Shown piece after piece: positions 31,380 to 40,721 of a DNA stretch of 59,540 nucleotides (its first letter is position 1; the number at the start of each line of letters is the position of its first letter). This DNA is from an uncultured Ellagibacter sp. (GTDB lineage: Bacteria; Actinomycetota; Coriobacteriia; Coriobacteriales; Eggerthellaceae), in NCBI RefSeq assembly GCF_934617235.1, contig NZ_CAKTTZ010000008.1, forward strand, positions 1 through 59,540. The letters are read 5' to 3'. The notes beneath the pieces are model-generated. The model was not told the DNA's origin, made no database searches, and worked only from the letters and a program-made list of their open reading frames with translations. Made by a program: the position numbers and the translations under genes.

Positions 31380-32270
31380 ATGTCGATGACTGAAGAACAG
31401 CAAGAAAAACTCTTACGCGCCCAGGAGATCTTGGGCTATGAATTCAAGCAGGAACAGCTGCTCCTGTCTGCGATTACGCATCCCTCGGCGACGGAGGGCC
31501 GTCCGGTCAAGTACTCCTACGAGCGCCTGGAGTTCTTGGGCGATTCCATCGTGGGCGCTATCGTGGCGGCAATCGCTTTCGACAGCTTCCACGAAATCGA
31601 CGAGGGCGGGCTTACCCGCATTAAGGTAGCGCTCGTCGCGGGCTCGAGCTTATCGGATGTGGCCGCGAAGCTCGGTTTCGCCGACATCATCGTGTTCGGC
31701 TCGTCGGAGACGGGCACGGGCAAGCGAGGCCTTCACTCAGCGCTTGAAAACGTATACGAGGCGGTTGTCGCCGCGCTCTATCTCGACGGTGGAATCGACG
31801 CTGCGGTGAAGTTCGTGCGTCGCACGCTCATTCCGCATATGTCGATCGATTTGGCCGCCCAGCCCGAAAACCCCAAGAGTGCCCTTCAGGAGAAGCTGCA
31901 GGAGGGCGGCATTACGCCGACCTACAAGCTGATCGAGACGCAAGGCCCGCCGCATGACCGCACGTTCGTTGCGCAGGTGTATGCAGGCGATCAGGGCTTG
32001 GCGCGTGGCACCGGTCGTACGAAGAAGGAGGCCGAAAGCCAGGCGGCGAAAAGCACGCTTGCTCGTCTGGGCGAGTTCTTCGGGCTCGGCCTGACCGAGG
32101 AGGAGCGTGCTGCCAAGGAAGAAGCCGCAGCTCAGGCTAGAGCCGAGAAGGCCGCCGCACGTGCCGCCGAGAAGGAAGCTGCGGCGCACGCGAAGGCCGA
32201 GAAGGCCTCTGAGCGCGCTCGCATCAAAGCCGAAAAGGAAGCCGCGCGCCTTCAGAAGAAGCAGGGCTAG
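31380..32270 (+). CDS. rnc: ribonuclease III with long charged C-terminal tail
   Basis: 296 residues. The RNase III domain (about 10-150) has YERLEFLGDSIVG with the catalytic acidic residues and HSALENVYEAVVAALYLD; the double-stranded RNA-binding domain is about 162-228. Residues about 235-296 are almost only Ala, Glu, Lys and Arg and probably form one long helix, extending the protein about 65 residues beyond the family norm. It processes rRNA precursors and mRNAs. smc follows by 3 bp. Confidence 0.94.
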   Translation: MSMTEEQQEKLLRAQEILGYEFKQEQLLLSAITHPSATEGRPVKYSYERLEFLGDSIVGAIVAAIAFDSFHEIDEGGLTRIKVALVAGSSLSDVAAKLGFADIIVFGSSETGTGKRGLHSALENVYEAVVAALYLDGGIDAAVKFVRRTLIPHMSIDLAAQPENPKSALQEKLQEGGITPTYKLIETQGPPHDRTFVAQVYAGDQGLARGTGRTKKEAESQAAKSTLARLGEFFGLGLTEEERAAKEEAAAQARAEKAAARAAEKEAAAHAKAEKASERARIKAEKEAARLQKKQG

Positions 32271-32273
32271 CGA

Positions 32274-35200
32274 ATGCACCTTAAGTCCCTTGTCCTCAAA
32301 GGCTTCAAGTCCTTTGCCGATCGAAGCGCGCTTACGCTCGAGCCGGGCATCACGGCAGTTGTCGGCCCGAACGGATCGGGAAAATCGAACATCTCGGATG
32401 CGGTGTTGTGGGTGCTTGGTGAGCGCAATGCCAAGCATCTGCGCGGACAGGCCATGGAAGACGTCATCTTCGCCGGCTCCTCCGCCAGACGAGCAGCGGG
32501 TCTTGCCGAGGTCGACTTGGTGCTCGACAACTCGGACGGCACGCTTCCTGTCGACTACGACGAGGTTGCCATCACCCGGCGCATGTACCGTTCCGGTGAA
32601 AGCGAGTACCTGATCAACGGCACGGTGGCGCGCCGCATGGACGTGCTCGACATCCTGCATGATTCGGGGCTTGGCACGGGCACGCACTCTATCATCTCGC
32701 AGGGCAGCCTCGATTCCATCTTGCAATCGAAGCCGGAGGATCGCCGCGCGCTCATCGAAGAAGCGGCGGGAACGCTCAAGCACAAGCAGCGCAAGGCGAA
32801 AAGCGAGCGTAAGCTGGCCCAGATGGACCAGCACCTTGCGCGCGTCCGCGATGTGACCGCCGAGGTTGAGCGGCAGTTGAAGCCGCTTGAGCGCAAGGCG
32901 AAGCGAGCGCGCACCTACCTCGGGCTCTCTGCCGAGCTCTCAGAATTGAGGTTGCAGCTTGCTGTCGATGATCTGCGCCAGCTGCAGGGAAAGCATGCCG
33001 CCGCTACGAGCCGCGAGGAAGCTGTCTCTGCGGAGCTCGAGGCGAAGCGCGCAGAGATTTCCGCCGCCGAGTCCGCTGCCGAGGCGCTGCAGGAGAAGAT
33101 CCGCCAAGAAGGCGCGAGTGCCGGTGAGCTGACGCGTCAGCATCGTCAGGCTTCGAGCGCCGTTGAGCGCATCGAGTCCGCTGAGCTCGTCATGCGCGAG
33201 CGCAAGCGTGCGGCGACCAGCCGTGCGGGCGAGCTCGCGGTGGCCCTTGAGGCAAACGCCGCTCGCACAAAGACTGCGCAAGCTGACCTTGATGCTGCCA
33301 ATGCCCAGCTCGCAAGCGTGCAGGCCGAACGTGCGCAGGCCGAGGAGAAGGTGTCGCGTCTTGCCGCGGACCATGCGGATGTAACGGCGCGTCGTGCTGA
33401 GACCGAGAAGCGCGCGACCGAGCTTGGCCGTGCGAGCCGCGATTTGGAGTCGCGCATCAATTCGGCGCGCGCCAAGCATGCCGAGCTCAAAGAAGCGCTC
33501 ACGAACGGCCTCGCACACATGAAGATCATCGAGGGCCACACGCAGGAGCTTTCCCTGCAGTTCGACCGTGCTCAGGTGGAGGCCGCGAAGGCTCGCGACC
33601 ATGCGCGCGATCTCGACGAACAGCTTTCGGCGCTTGAACAGGTTGAAAAGGAATCCCGCATGCACGTGGGGGAGGCGATGCGAGCTGCCGAGGCGGCACG
33701 CGCTGCCCGTGACGAGGCGAGCGATGCCGAGCGCGCCTGTTCCGCCTCCATCGATGCCCTGCGCGAGGTCGAGCGCGCCTCGGCCAAGGCTCAGGGTCCG
33801 GCGCTCGAGTGGCTTGCGAGCAACGCGAGCGCCTTCGATGCCGCGGTGGCACCGCTCTCCCATGAGATTTCCGCACCTGAGGGGCAGGAAGCCCTCGTTG
33901 AGCATCTTCTTGGTGCCGACGTGGCCGCCCTGCTTGTCTCTGACGGATTGCATGCGGCGAACATGATCGCCTCGCTTGTCGCCGAGGGGAAAAACGGCGA
34001 GGTGACGCTCGTTCTGCGCGATGACGCGAATGGCGCCTTGCCGCCGGACGCCACTTCGCGCCCTGCGGATGCCCCGGGATATGCGCTTCTCGAGAGGCTT
34101 TCGTTTCCCGAAACGTCTGCTCGTGCGATCCGCGCACTTCTCGGCGATGTCGTCGTCTGCGCGAACCTTGATGAGGCGCTTGCTGCCCACGCTGCCGATG
34201 CGCTCGGCCTTCGCTTCATCACGCCTGATGGATGCGTGGTGTGGCCGTCGGGCAAGGTGGTTGCCGGCCGTCACGTCGACGATGGGGGGCGAGGCGCCCT
34301 TGCACGCGCTCGTCGCCTCGAGGAGCTCTCGCGTGAGCTTTCCGCTGCAAAGGCCGCGACACAGCAGGCGAGAGAGGCTGCTGAGGTCGCCGACGCCGCT
34401 TTGCGCGCAGCTCAGGGCGAAAGCCTTGCGAAAAGCCAGGAATTGGCCGCAGCGAGGGGCAAGTCGGATGCTGCTCGCGCTGCCGCTGACGCTGCCGCGC
34501 AGAAGTTGACTTCAACCCGCCACGAACTCGAAAACGTCGAACGCCAGCGCTCGGAGGCCGAGCAGGCTATCGCGAAGGCCCGCCCCGACGTCGAGGAATA
34601 TGCGCGTCTAGCCGACGAGCTCGGGCGCGAGCTTGAAGGCGTGAAGGAAAGCCTCGCCGTCGCTCTCGATGCCGCGGCGCCCCTGCGCGATGCTGCCCAG
34701 CAGGCGACCGATGCGCTTTCCGAGGCGCGTCTTGCTGCCGCGACCCTCGTGGAGCGCGAGACCTATACCATCCGCGTGCGCGATGCGCGTGCGGGCGAGC
34801 TTGCTCAGCTTGCCGCTCAAGCGAAGATGCAGCGTCTGGCACATCATGCGAAGGAGCTTTCCGCAACCCGCATCGAGCCGTTGCTTGCGCTGTTCGAGGA
34901 ACTCGCGCAGAGCGCCCGCCGATGGACGATCGATTTGGAGGACAAGGCCTCTCAAGCGCAGGATTCCCAGTCGGGATTGCATGCCCAGGCGAACGAGGCG
35001 CGTGCGAAAGCGCGTGCCGCCCACGACGCCTACGACGCGGCAAGCGAGCGCCTAAGCGCCGCCCGTGTGGACAAGGGGCGCCTCGAAGTGCAGGTGGAAG
35101 CCGCAGTGAGCGAGATCGTCCACGGTTGCCGCACGCCGCTTGAGACGGCGCTTGCGTACCCTGAGCTCGAGAATCGCCACGAAGTGGAAGACGCTGCCTT

Positions 35201-35840
35201 CAAGCTGCGCCGCCGCATCGCCAATTTGGGCACGATCAATCCCGATGCCGCTGACGAATACGACGCGCTCAAGGTGCGCTACGATTACCTGGCAAGCCAA
35301 CTCGCTGACTTGGACGGTGCGCGCAAGTCGCTCGCGAAGATCAACCGCGTCATCGATGCGCGCATGAAAGACGACTTCGCGCGGACCTACGAGGCGGTGA
35401 ACGCCAACTTCCAGGAAATCTTCGCCACGTTGTTCCCCGGCGGCTCGGCGCATCTGTCGCTCGTCGACCCAGACGATTTGGAGAACACAGGCGTGGAGGT
35501 CTCGGCGCAACCGCGCGGCAAGCGCATCACCAAGATGTCGCTTATGTCTGGCGGCGAGAAATCGCTTACGGCGATCGCGCTTCTGTTCGCGGTGTACCGG
35601 ATTCGCACCACACCGTTCTACATTTTGGACGAGGTCGAGGCGGCACTTGACGACACGAACCTGCGTCGTCTCATCGCGTTCGTGGAATCGTTGCGCGGAA
35701 CCACCCAACTCATCATGATCACGCATCAGCGTCGCACGATGGAAACCGCCGATGTGCTGTTCGGCGTTTCGATGCAGGCAGACGGCGTGACCAAGGTCGT
35801 AAGCCAGAAGCTCGATAGGGCCCTGCAGTACGCCGAGTAA
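32274..35840 (+). CDS. smc: chromosome partition protein SMC
   Basis: 1188 residues, normal length. The N-terminal head has Walker A VGPNGSGKSNISDAVLWVLG; two long coiled coils (about 170-500 and 680-1000) flank the hinge (about 515-650); the C-terminal head has the signature MSGGEKSLTAIALLFAV and Walker B region FYILDEVEAALDD. It compacts and segregates the chromosome with ScpAB (not in the window). It is coupled to rnc. Confidence 0.97.
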   Translation: MHLKSLVLKGFKSFADRSALTLEPGITAVVGPNGSGKSNISDAVLWVLGERNAKHLRGQAMEDVIFAGSSARRAAGLAEVDLVLDNSDGTLPVDYDEVAITRRMYRSGESEYLINGTVARRMDVLDILHDSGLGTGTHSIISQGSLDSILQSKPEDRRALIEEAAGTLKHKQRKAKSERKLAQMDQHLARVRDVTAEVERQLKPLERKAKRARTYLGLSAELSELRLQLAVDDLRQLQGKHAAATSREEAVSAELEAKRAEISAAESAAEALQEKIRQEGASAGELTRQHRQASSAVERIESAELVMRERKRAATSRAGELAVALEANAARTKTAQADLDAANAQLASVQAERAQAEEKVSRLAADHADVTARRAETEKRATELGRASRDLESRINSARAKHAELKEALTNGLAHMKIIEGHTQELSLQFDRAQVEAAKARDHARDLDEQLSALEQVEKESRMHVGEAMRAAEAARAARDEASDAERACSASIDALREVERASAKAQGPALEWLASNASAFDAAVAPLSHEISAPEGQEALVEHLLGADVAALLVSDGLHAANMIASLVAEGKNGEVTLVLRDDANGALPPDATSRPADAPGYALLERLSFPETSARAIRALLGDVVVCANLDEALAAHAADALGLRFITPDGCVVWPSGKVVAGRHVDDGGRGALARARRLEELSRELSAAKAATQQAREAAEVADAALRAAQGESLAKSQELAAARGKSDAARAAADAAAQKLTSTRHELENVERQRSEAEQAIAKARPDVEEYARLADELGRELEGVKESLAVALDAAAPLRDAAQQATDALSEARLAAATLVERETYTIRVRDARAGELAQLAAQAKMQRLAHHAKELSATRIEPLLALFEELAQSARRWTIDLEDKASQAQDSQSGLHAQANEARAKARAAHDAYDAASERLSAARVDKGRLEVQVEAAVSEIVHGCRTPLETALAYPELENRHEVEDAAFKLRRRIANLGTINPDAADEYDALKVRYDYLASQLADLDGARKSLAKINRVIDARMKDDFARTYEAVNANFQEIFATLFPGGSAHLSLVDPDDLENTGVEVSAQPRGKRITKMSLMSGGEKSLTAIALLFAVYRIRTTPFYILDEVEAALDDTNLRRLIAFVESLRGTTQLIMITHQRRTMETADVLFGVSMQADGVTKVVSQKLDRALQYAE

Positions 35841-35901
35841 GCTTTCGTGTGCGGTGAGCCCATGTGGCGCGCCCATTCGCCATTTCCGCCTACGTGTTGT
35901 C

Positions 35902-35940
35902 AACGCCCTCGGCATTTTCGGATGTCGGGGGCGTTTCTTT
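35902..35940 (+). terminator. terminator after smc
   Basis: AACGCCC pairs with GGGCGTT around a loop, followed by TCTTT. Confidence 0.65.
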
Positions 35941-36008
35941 GCTATGCTGTGATGTGGAAGATTCCGAGGCATGTTGCCTGCCTCTTCGTTTTTCTGAAAG
36001 GATAGAAC

Positions 36009-36932
36009 ATGGGTTTCTTCGATCGCATCAGCGAGGGTCTTTCGCGCTCTCGTAATAAATTCAAAGAGCAGATGAACGTCCTGCTCGACCGCGGGCCGGA
36101 CTTGGATGATGAGTTTTGGGACGGGCTCGAGGAGACGCTCATCTTAAGCGATGTCGGGGCTCCCGCTGCAAGCTCCATCGTCGAGAACCTGCGCGACCAG
36201 GCGACGCGCAAGGCGCTTCCCGATGCCTATGCAGTGCTCGATATGCTGAACGAGCAGATCGCAAGCACGTTTACCGAAGGTGGGGAAGAGGTCTTCGGCG
36301 GCGAACCCGCGCTCGTGCTCTTCGTTGGCATTAACGGCACGGGTAAGACGACGACCGTCGGCAAGCTTGCCAAAGAAGCCTCCGATGCGGGCCGCAACGT
36401 CATTTTGGGCAGCGCCGACACCTTCCGCGCCGCCGCGATCGAGCAGCTCGAGGTCTGGGCTCGCCGCGCAGATGTCGAAGTGGTCGAGCGCGAGCGGGGA
36501 AGCGACCCTGCGAGCGTATGCTATGCCACGATCGAGCGCGCGGAGGAAACGGGCGCGGATCTGGTTCTTATCGATACTGCTGGTCGTTTGCACACCTCAG
36601 CCGACCTTATGCGCGAGCTGGAAAAGGTCGTGAACGTCGTGCGCAAGAGATCTCAGCTGCCGGTCCACACTGTGCTCGTCATCGACGCGACTACCGGCCA
36701 AAACGGCATGCAGCAGGCGCGCGAGTTCAACAACGCGCTCTCGCTCGATGGCATCGTCGTCACCAAGCTCGACGGCACGGCGAAGGGCGGCATCGCGCTT
36801 GCCGTGAGCCATGAGCTTGAGCTTCCCGTGCTGAAGATCGGCGTGGGCGAGGGCATGGACGACCTGAAGGACTTCGACGCGCACGATTTCGCGCGAGCCC
36901 TCGTGGGCGACTTTGACGAGCGCGAGGCGTAG
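36009..36932 (+). CDS. ftsY: signal recognition particle receptor FtsY
   Basis: 307 residues, starting directly with the N domain (MGFFDRISEGLSRSRNKF); there is no long acidic A domain, as in many Gram-positive bacteria. The NG GTPase carries GINGTGKTTTVGKLA, ADTFRAAAIEQLEVW, DTAGRLHT and TKLDGTAKGG. It docks ribosome-SRP complexes at the membrane. ffh is outside the window. Confidence 0.96.
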   Translation: MGFFDRISEGLSRSRNKFKEQMNVLLDRGPDLDDEFWDGLEETLILSDVGAPAASSIVENLRDQATRKALPDAYAVLDMLNEQIASTFTEGGEEVFGGEPALVLFVGINGTGKTTTVGKLAKEASDAGRNVILGSADTFRAAAIEQLEVWARRADVEVVERERGSDPASVCYATIERAEETGADLVLIDTAGRLHTSADLMRELEKVVNVVRKRSQLPVHTVLVIDATTGQNGMQQAREFNNALSLDGIVVTKLDGTAKGGIALAVSHELELPVLKIGVGEGMDDLKDFDAHDFARALVGDFDEREA

Positions 36933-37099
36933 CGGTCGGGCTTTCCGCTAAAGCCGCCTTATCTCAGGCGCCTGGGCTTCTCGTGCTTGGGATTCGCTTA
37001 CGGGGTTGTTCGGCCTTTCGCGATGCAATATTGGCAGTTCATATGTCGGGCTGCCGTTTGCTGCGCAGCAATCTCAACGGCATTTCATTTTCGGCAAGC

Positions 37100-37135
37100 A
37101 AAAAACGCTCGGCCCTTGCGGACCGAGCGTTTTTT
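37100..37135. terminator. bidirectional terminator between ftsY and the surface-protein cluster
   Basis: A 13-bp stem AAAAAACGCTCGG / CCGAGCGTTTTTT works in both directions. It is 27 bp past the stop of the last gene of the leftward 12.4 kb cluster. The rest of 36933-37162 shows no gene. Confidence 0.88.
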
Positions 37136-37162
37136 CATGCGAACGAGATGCTCGTGGATCGA

Positions 37163-39247
37163 TTAGAGCAGGTCGTTGTAGCAAGAATTGGCGATGACCT
37201 GGGCGGCCATGGCGCGGCTGAGAACGGTGTCAGCCTGGATGTATCGGGTGCCGTCAACGTCGACGCCGGAGATGACGCCAGCGTTCAGAGCCCACGCAAC
37301 GCCTTCGGTTGCCCATTCGGCAACGCCGTCAGCATCCGGCATGGCGTTAAGCTTGTCCATGGAGGGATTCTCGGCCTTGACGTAGCGGGAAAGGATGACG
37401 CACATGGTCTGACGATCGACCGGGGTGTTCGGCTGGAACTCGACACCGGCGACACCGGTGATGATCTTGTTGGCAACGGCCCAGTTGGCAGCTGCGGTGT
37501 AGAACTGGCCATCCTCAACGTCGGCGAAGCCAGTCTCGTTCTTCACGTTCGTGAAGTCGGCAGAAGCGGCCTCAGGGTCGACGATGCGATGGAGCACGGT
37601 CACGAACTCAGCACGGGTGAGAGCGTTGCTCGGCCCGAAGAGATCGGTGTCAGCATAGCCGGTCATGAACTTGGCGAAGTTGCAGAAGGTGACGGCATCC
37701 TCATACCAGGAGCCGGCTTCGACGTCGGAGAAGATCTTCGACGCATGCGTGGTTTGCAGGTTCACGGTGACAACGCCGGTGGCAAGACGCCAGCCGGGAG
37801 CGTTGATCGTGCCAGTCTCGTCTGCCTTCCAGCCGCGGAAGACCTTAGCGAGGGGGTAGGTGCTCATGTTGGCGGCAGCAGCCTGCGCCGTGTCGCTCAC
37901 AACTTCACCTTCGGATTTCTGGGATCCGTAGGAGAACGCGAGGATTGCGGGCGTCTCAACGGCATCGGTGATGTTGTTCACGTCGGTTGAGGACTGGTTG
38001 GGGTAGAACAGGTTCTGCTCTGCGATGTCCTCGAACGTGGGCTGGTTCTTTCCGTAGAGACCGTCGGTGCATACGAACTGCAGGTTAGAGCCTTCATCCC
38101 AGTACTGGTCGATGCCGGCATCCTTCAGAAGGTCGGCGAAGGTGATGTAATCGGTGGCAGCGTAGCCCACGACAGCGCCGTGGTTGGACTGCTGGTAGTA
38201 CTGCGTGTCGGTGGAGAGCTTCGACGCCAGTTCGGCCATCGTGTAAGACTTCACGGGCAGGCCGTTGATCTGCACGTTCAAGATTTTGTCGGTGATGGTG
38301 AAGGTTCCCTTGACCTGGCCGACGTAGTTGCCGATTCCGGTGATGGTGAAGCTGGCGGTGCCGGCATTCACGTTGTCAACGTACTCGATCGTGTAGTCGA
38401 CATCCTTGGCGAGCAGGTTGCCTTCCTGGTCGGAGACAGTGATCGGGGTGATAGCGGCGCCGGTGTAGTACTGGGTATCGGTGCCGGAAATCGTGCAGTT
38501 GGAGATGCTGTTCACGGTCACGCCGGCCGGTGTCTTGATGGTGAGGGCGACCACGCTGCCGGTAAGGCGCATGCCGGCGTCGATGACGGCGCCTTCCTCG
38601 GAAGAGGAGAGGTCGCGAGCGATGCCGATGGCAACCTTGGTGGAGTTGCAGGCCTGGTTGGCGTCGGTGATGGTGCCGTCAAGCACGCCGAGCGCGGCGG
38701 CGAGCGCGTCAGCGGAGAACTCGCCCTCGGTCTTCACGCTCTTGTACCAGCCGGGGATGGCGATGCCTGCGGGGACTTCAATGGCGCCCGAAACATCGGT
38801 GAGCTCGGTGTTGGAGCGGTTGGGGTAGAAATAACCCGTCTCATGGAGCTGCTCGTAGCTGGGCACGCTCTTCTTGTACACGCCGTCGGTGCAGGTGAAC
38901 TGCAGCTTGGCGCCTTCCGTCCAGTATGCGGAAGCGCCTGCGTCGGCAATGAGCTTGTCAAACTCGACGAGCTTCTTGACGGCGAGAACGTTCACATTGT
39001 CGTTTTTGGTGTACTGGTAGCCTGCATCAACCTCGGTCGCAAGAGCCGAGAACTCCTCGGCAGTGTAGGACTTCAAGAGGGCGGTGTTGCCCGCCTCATC
39101 CTCGACGTAGACAGCCATCGTGCCATCAGCGGCAGTTGACGTGTCTCCCTTTCCATCGAGACCGAATGCAAGGCTCGGCAATGCGAGTGCCGTGGCGAGC
39201 ACGAATGCAAGCGCAATATGCCAGGCCTTCTTGGCGTTCGATAACAT
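37163..39247 (-). CDS. secreted SLH-domain surface protein with duplicated ligand-type domain
   Basis: 694 residues; AAGGAGG precedes the ATG. A signal peptide (1-29) is followed by two copies of a roughly 150-residue domain (about 45-215 and 330-485) sharing the pattern LQFxCTDGxYxK...FYPNxS. Between them lies an Ig-like segment (about 245-325, YYTGAAITPITV). Three SLH repeats (about 505-560, 570-625, 632-690) should anchor it to secondary cell-wall polymer. It is the last gene of the cluster, 125 bp after the DUF2149 gene. The repeated domain also appears in the 609-residue protein at 44633-46462. Ligand or substrate is unknown. Confidence 0.85.
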   Translation of the reverse strand: MLSNAKKAWHIALAFVLATALALPSLAFGLDGKGDTSTAADGTMAVYVEDEAGNTALLKSYTAEEFSALATEVDAGYQYTKNDNVNVLAVKKLVEFDKLIADAGASAYWTEGAKLQFTCTDGVYKKSVPSYEQLHETGYFYPNRSNTELTDVSGAIEVPAGIAIPGWYKSVKTEGEFSADALAAALGVLDGTITDANQACNSTKVAIGIARDLSSSEEGAVIDAGMRLTGSVVALTIKTPAGVTVNSISNCTISGTDTQYYTGAAITPITVSDQEGNLLAKDVDYTIEYVDNVNAGTASFTITGIGNYVGQVKGTFTITDKILNVQINGLPVKSYTMAELASKLSTDTQYYQQSNHGAVVGYAATDYITFADLLKDAGIDQYWDEGSNLQFVCTDGLYGKNQPTFEDIAEQNLFYPNQSSTDVNNITDAVETPAILAFSYGSQKSEGEVVSDTAQAAAANMSTYPLAKVFRGWKADETGTINAPGWRLATGVVTVNLQTTHASKIFSDVEAGSWYEDAVTFCNFAKFMTGYADTDLFGPSNALTRAEFVTVLHRIVDPEAASADFTNVKNETGFADVEDGQFYTAAANWAVANKIITGVAGVEFQPNTPVDRQTMCVILSRYVKAENPSMDKLNAMPDADGVAEWATEGVAWALNAGVISGVDVDGTRYIQADTVLSRAMAAQVIANSCYNDLL

Positions 39248-39372
39248 GGAAACCTCCTTTTCCTTCTTTCTATTTCCCTTCTCCTATATTCCAAAACCCA
39301 AATAAACAGGTTTGTGGATAGTATAGCGCGAAGTATCCCCAATAGAGATAAAACTCGATAAAGGATAGTTCG

Positions 39373-39897
39373 TTAATCGGCCCCAGAGCTTCTGTCAGGG
39401 GCGACTGCGCTCGAAGAGGATCCGCTCGAGCTAGAAGAACCCGAAGGGCTCGCGGCGCGAGACTTGCTGGCCGAACTGGGGCTCGATGAGCTGGAGCTTG
39501 CGTTCGATGAGTCGGATTTCGCTGACGAGTCGCTCGATGAGGCGCTTTGGCTCGAAAGGTCGTCGTCCATCGCGTCTTTGTCCTCGGTGATCATGTAGTA
39601 CTTGCCCGTCTTGGGATCTTGGTACACCATGCCCTTCTCGACGTAGGCGTTGCCCGCATCGGTCATGTCCTCGGGCATGTCCTCGGGCGTGTCGATCGCT
39701 TCGAGCTGCTTGTCTTGAAGCTCCGAGAGGGGGGTGAAGTCGATGTTCCAGACGGTGACGAGCGCCATCATGAGACCGCATGCAAACACGAGCATGATGT
39801 CCGCGATGTTGGCGACTGACGCCATGGGGTCAGTGTCTTCTTTCGAGCGCAGGCGCCCTCCGCGAAGGTCGCCGCCATTTCGCAATCCGTGCGCCAT
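39373..39897 (-). CDS. DUF2149 family protein, ExbD-like partner of the proton channel
   Basis: 174 residues. A single membrane span (about 30-50) begins ASVANIADIMLVFACGLMMA; an Asp (residue 33) at the start of the span mirrors the proton-carrying Asp of ExbD/TolR/MotB. Outside the membrane comes a short region (50-112, with YQDPKTGKYYMI) and then a 60-residue tail almost entirely Ser, Ala and Asp. DUF2149 genes regularly follow MotA/TolQ/ExbB genes in archaea and Gram-positive bacteria. The start is 2 bp after the ExbB-like stop, so the two are coupled. The Ser-rich tail may cross the wall. Confidence 0.8.
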   Translation of the reverse strand: MAHGLRNGGDLRGGRLRSKEDTDPMASVANIADIMLVFACGLMMALVTVWNIDFTPLSELQDKQLEAIDTPEDMPEDMTDAGNAYVEKGMVYQDPKTGKYYMITEDKDAMDDDLSSQSASSSDSSAKSDSSNASSSSSSPSSASKSRAASPSGSSSSSGSSSSAVAPDRSSGAD

Positions 39898-39899
39898 GG

Positions 39900-40709
39900 C
39901 TATTCGCCTTCCTTGGCGGGGGTGGCGTTGGCTTCTCGGGGTTCTTCGCCCGCAGCGCCGACGAGTTCCTTCAAAGAGATGCCCTTGTCGCACATTTCCT
40001 TCTCGGCGCGGGCGATGATGGTTTCCACGTCGACGCCGTCGCCAACCGTGGTCACGACTCCTGCCTCGCGCTCCTTCTCGATCTTCTCGAGCATGGTGCA
40101 CATAGCTGCCTCGAGCGCGCCAAGGTAGTTCTCATACCAGTTGCCGCGGATACGGCCAACTACATAGGCGACGCCTGCGGTGATAAGGCCGGCGACCGTG
40201 GTGTCGAAGGCGACGCCGATCGAAGCTGCAAGCACGTCGGTCTGTCCCTGGCCGAGGGCAACGATGCCAGGGCCGAGGGGAATCAAGGTGCCCATGAGGC
40301 CGAACATGGGAGCGAGGCGCACGGCCGCGTCGGTGCGCCCGGTGATGCGGCCATAGCGCAGCTCCTGGATGGCGAGCAGGCGCTTCGCAAGCGTCTCAAG
40401 CGTTTCGCTCGGAAGCGAGCGATAGCTCCACAGCGTGAGCAGCGACACCTTCTGACGGCGCAGAAGGCCCGAGTCAATCACGACGTCGGCGAGGTCTTCT
40501 TCCTTCGCGCAGGCGATGGAAGCCAAGAACTTCGAGATCACGATGCGGAAGTTGCGTCGCTCGGTCACCGCTTCGACGATGACGCTTCCGATGAGGAAGA
40601 CCGCGTAGACGATGAACGCGAGCAGGACGATGATGACGGGAGCCAGCAGCCCCTGCGAGACCGCATGGAGAATGTCGGTCAGGTAAAGTGCCTGTGCGAT
40701 TTCGAGCAT
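39900..40709 (-). CDS. MotA/TolQ/ExbB family proton channel protein
   Basis: 269 residues. Three membrane spans are seen: about 20-45, 130-155 and 160-187. The last two carry the family signature APMFGLMGTLIPLGPGIVAL and GVAFDTTVAGLITAGVAYVV, with the conserved Thr residues lining the channel. ExbB-type proteins form a pentameric stator around an ExbD-type dimer, here probably DUF2149, and turn proton flow into mechanical work. No TonB gene and no outer-membrane receptor are present; the neighbours are an ABC importer and cell-wall proteins. Confidence 0.88.
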   Translation of the reverse strand: MLEIAQALYLTDILHAVSQGLLAPVIIVLLAFIVYAVFLIGSVIVEAVTERRNFRIVISKFLASIACAKEEDLADVVIDSGLLRRQKVSLLTLWSYRSLPSETLETLAKRLLAIQELRYGRITGRTDAAVRLAPMFGLMGTLIPLGPGIVALGQGQTDVLAASIGVAFDTTVAGLITAGVAYVVGRIRGNWYENYLGALEAAMCTMLEKIEKEREAGVVTTVGDGVDVETIIARAEKEMCDKGISLKELVGAAGEEPREANATPAKEGE

Positions 40710-40721
40710 TGATCAGTCTTT

